A stretch of 34,600 nucleotides of DNA from contig JAHFDZ010000027.1 of NCBI GenBank assembly GCA_023248745.1, positions 1,082-35,681 on the forward strand, given 5' to 3'. The notes below the pieces were generated by a model. It made no database searches. It was not told where the DNA came from and was given only the letters and a program-made list of their open reading frames with translations. Below, piece after piece: positions 34,109 through 34,600 of the stretch; position 1 is the stretch's first letter, and each line of letters starts with the position of its first letter. The stretch is from Myxococcales bacterium (lineage in GTDB: Bacteria; Myxococcota_A; Polyangia; Polyangiales; Polyangiaceae). The position numbers and the translations under genes are program-made.

Positions 34109-34600
34109 AGGAGCCCATTGCGATCGTCGGTCGTGCTTGCGTATTGCCCGGCGCCCTCACGCCTGAAGCGCTCGCGACGCTCGTGTCAGAACGTCGCGAT
34201 CTCGTCCGCGCCGTACCGCCAGGTCGTTGGGGCATAGCGCCTGAAGCAGCGATGTGCGATCCGAATAGCCCGCGGCCGGATCGCGCTTGGTCCGATCGTG
34301 GTGGCTACGTCGAAGGGTTCGAACGAACGTTTGACGCGTCTGGGTTCGGCGTGCCCCAAGCCGAGCTTGCAACGCTTGATCCCGTGTTTCATTGGGTCTT
34401 GCACACGGCGCGAGAGGCACTGAGTCAGGCGAAACGATCGCGTAGCGATGCACGCATAGGCGCAGTCGTGGGCAATCTTTCCTTTCCATCTCGCGGGATG
34501 GCCGATTTCGCAGCGTCTGTTTGGCTCAAAGAAGCAGATGCGCGATCACGCAAAGTGGATCCAAGAAATCGCTTTCACTCGGGACTACCCGCACTTCTTC
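34105..34600 (+). CDS. pfa3: PUFA synthase subunit Pfa3/PfaC-like, N-terminal ketosynthase, truncated by window edge
   Basis: Open frame to the window end, absent from the ORF track: MKEPIAIVGRACVLPGALTPEALATLVSERRDLVRAVPPGRWGIAPEAAMCDPNSPRPDRAWSDRGGYVEGFERTFDASGFGVPQAELATLDPVFHWVLHTAREAL...; ATGA overlap with pfa2 stop. Confidence 0.9.
   Translation, partial: MKEPIAIVGRACVLPGALTPEALATLVSERRDLVRAVPPGRWGIAPEAAMCDPNSPRPDRAWSDRGGYVEGFERTFDASGFGVPQAELATLDPVFHWVLHTAREALSQAKRSRSDARIGAVVGNLSFPSRGMADFAASVWLKEADARSRKVDPRNRFHSGLPALL

Noticed and set aside
1-34600. tRNA/rRNA genes, CRISPR arrays, insertion sequences, prophage genes
   Set aside because: None recognised; no transposase/integrase motifs, terminal inverted repeats, tRNA cloverleaf sequences or regular repeat arrays were seen by eye.

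Overview
The window reads as ordinary single-copy chromosomal DNA from a GC-rich deltaproteobacterium/myxobacterium-like organism. The taxonomic call is inference, from Pfa1-2-3 gene order, Asp/Ala-rich lipoproteins, a Ser/Thr kinase and DUF4388 regulators. From left to right: the 5' part of a minus-strand hypothetical gene that is open at the left edge and missing from the ORF track; an SPFH/zinc-ribbon protein; a Ser/Thr kinase; a receiver-DUF4388 regulator with a C-terminal membrane helix; a minus-strand operon (alpha/beta-hydrolase-like, OppC-like, family-5 SBP, OppB-like); a sigma-region-4-like protein; purH; several lipoproteins; a DUF3160 protein; a Spy/CpxP-like protein with a two-component system; a zinc-finger-ParA plus RHH pair; a Phd/VapC toxin-antitoxin pair; a FabR/DesT-like TetR regulator; and a PUFA synthase locus (pfa1 and pfa2 complete, pfa3 truncated at the right edge and also missing from the ORF track). 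The most interesting signal is a repeated 16-bp dyad, GCGAAC-N4-GTGCGC. Two copies lie upstream of pfa1 and a weaker one lies upstream of the FabR-like gene, suggesting a local unsaturated-fatty-acid-type repressor that controls the PUFA synthase. Other leads are an alpha/beta hydrolase that has lost its nucleophile serine, a 14-bp perfect inverted repeat over the antitoxin start codon, a terminator-like 12-bp perfect hairpin antisense inside the SBP gene, a structured 3' region after the ParA/RHH pair, and strong apparent over-representation of CGATCG.
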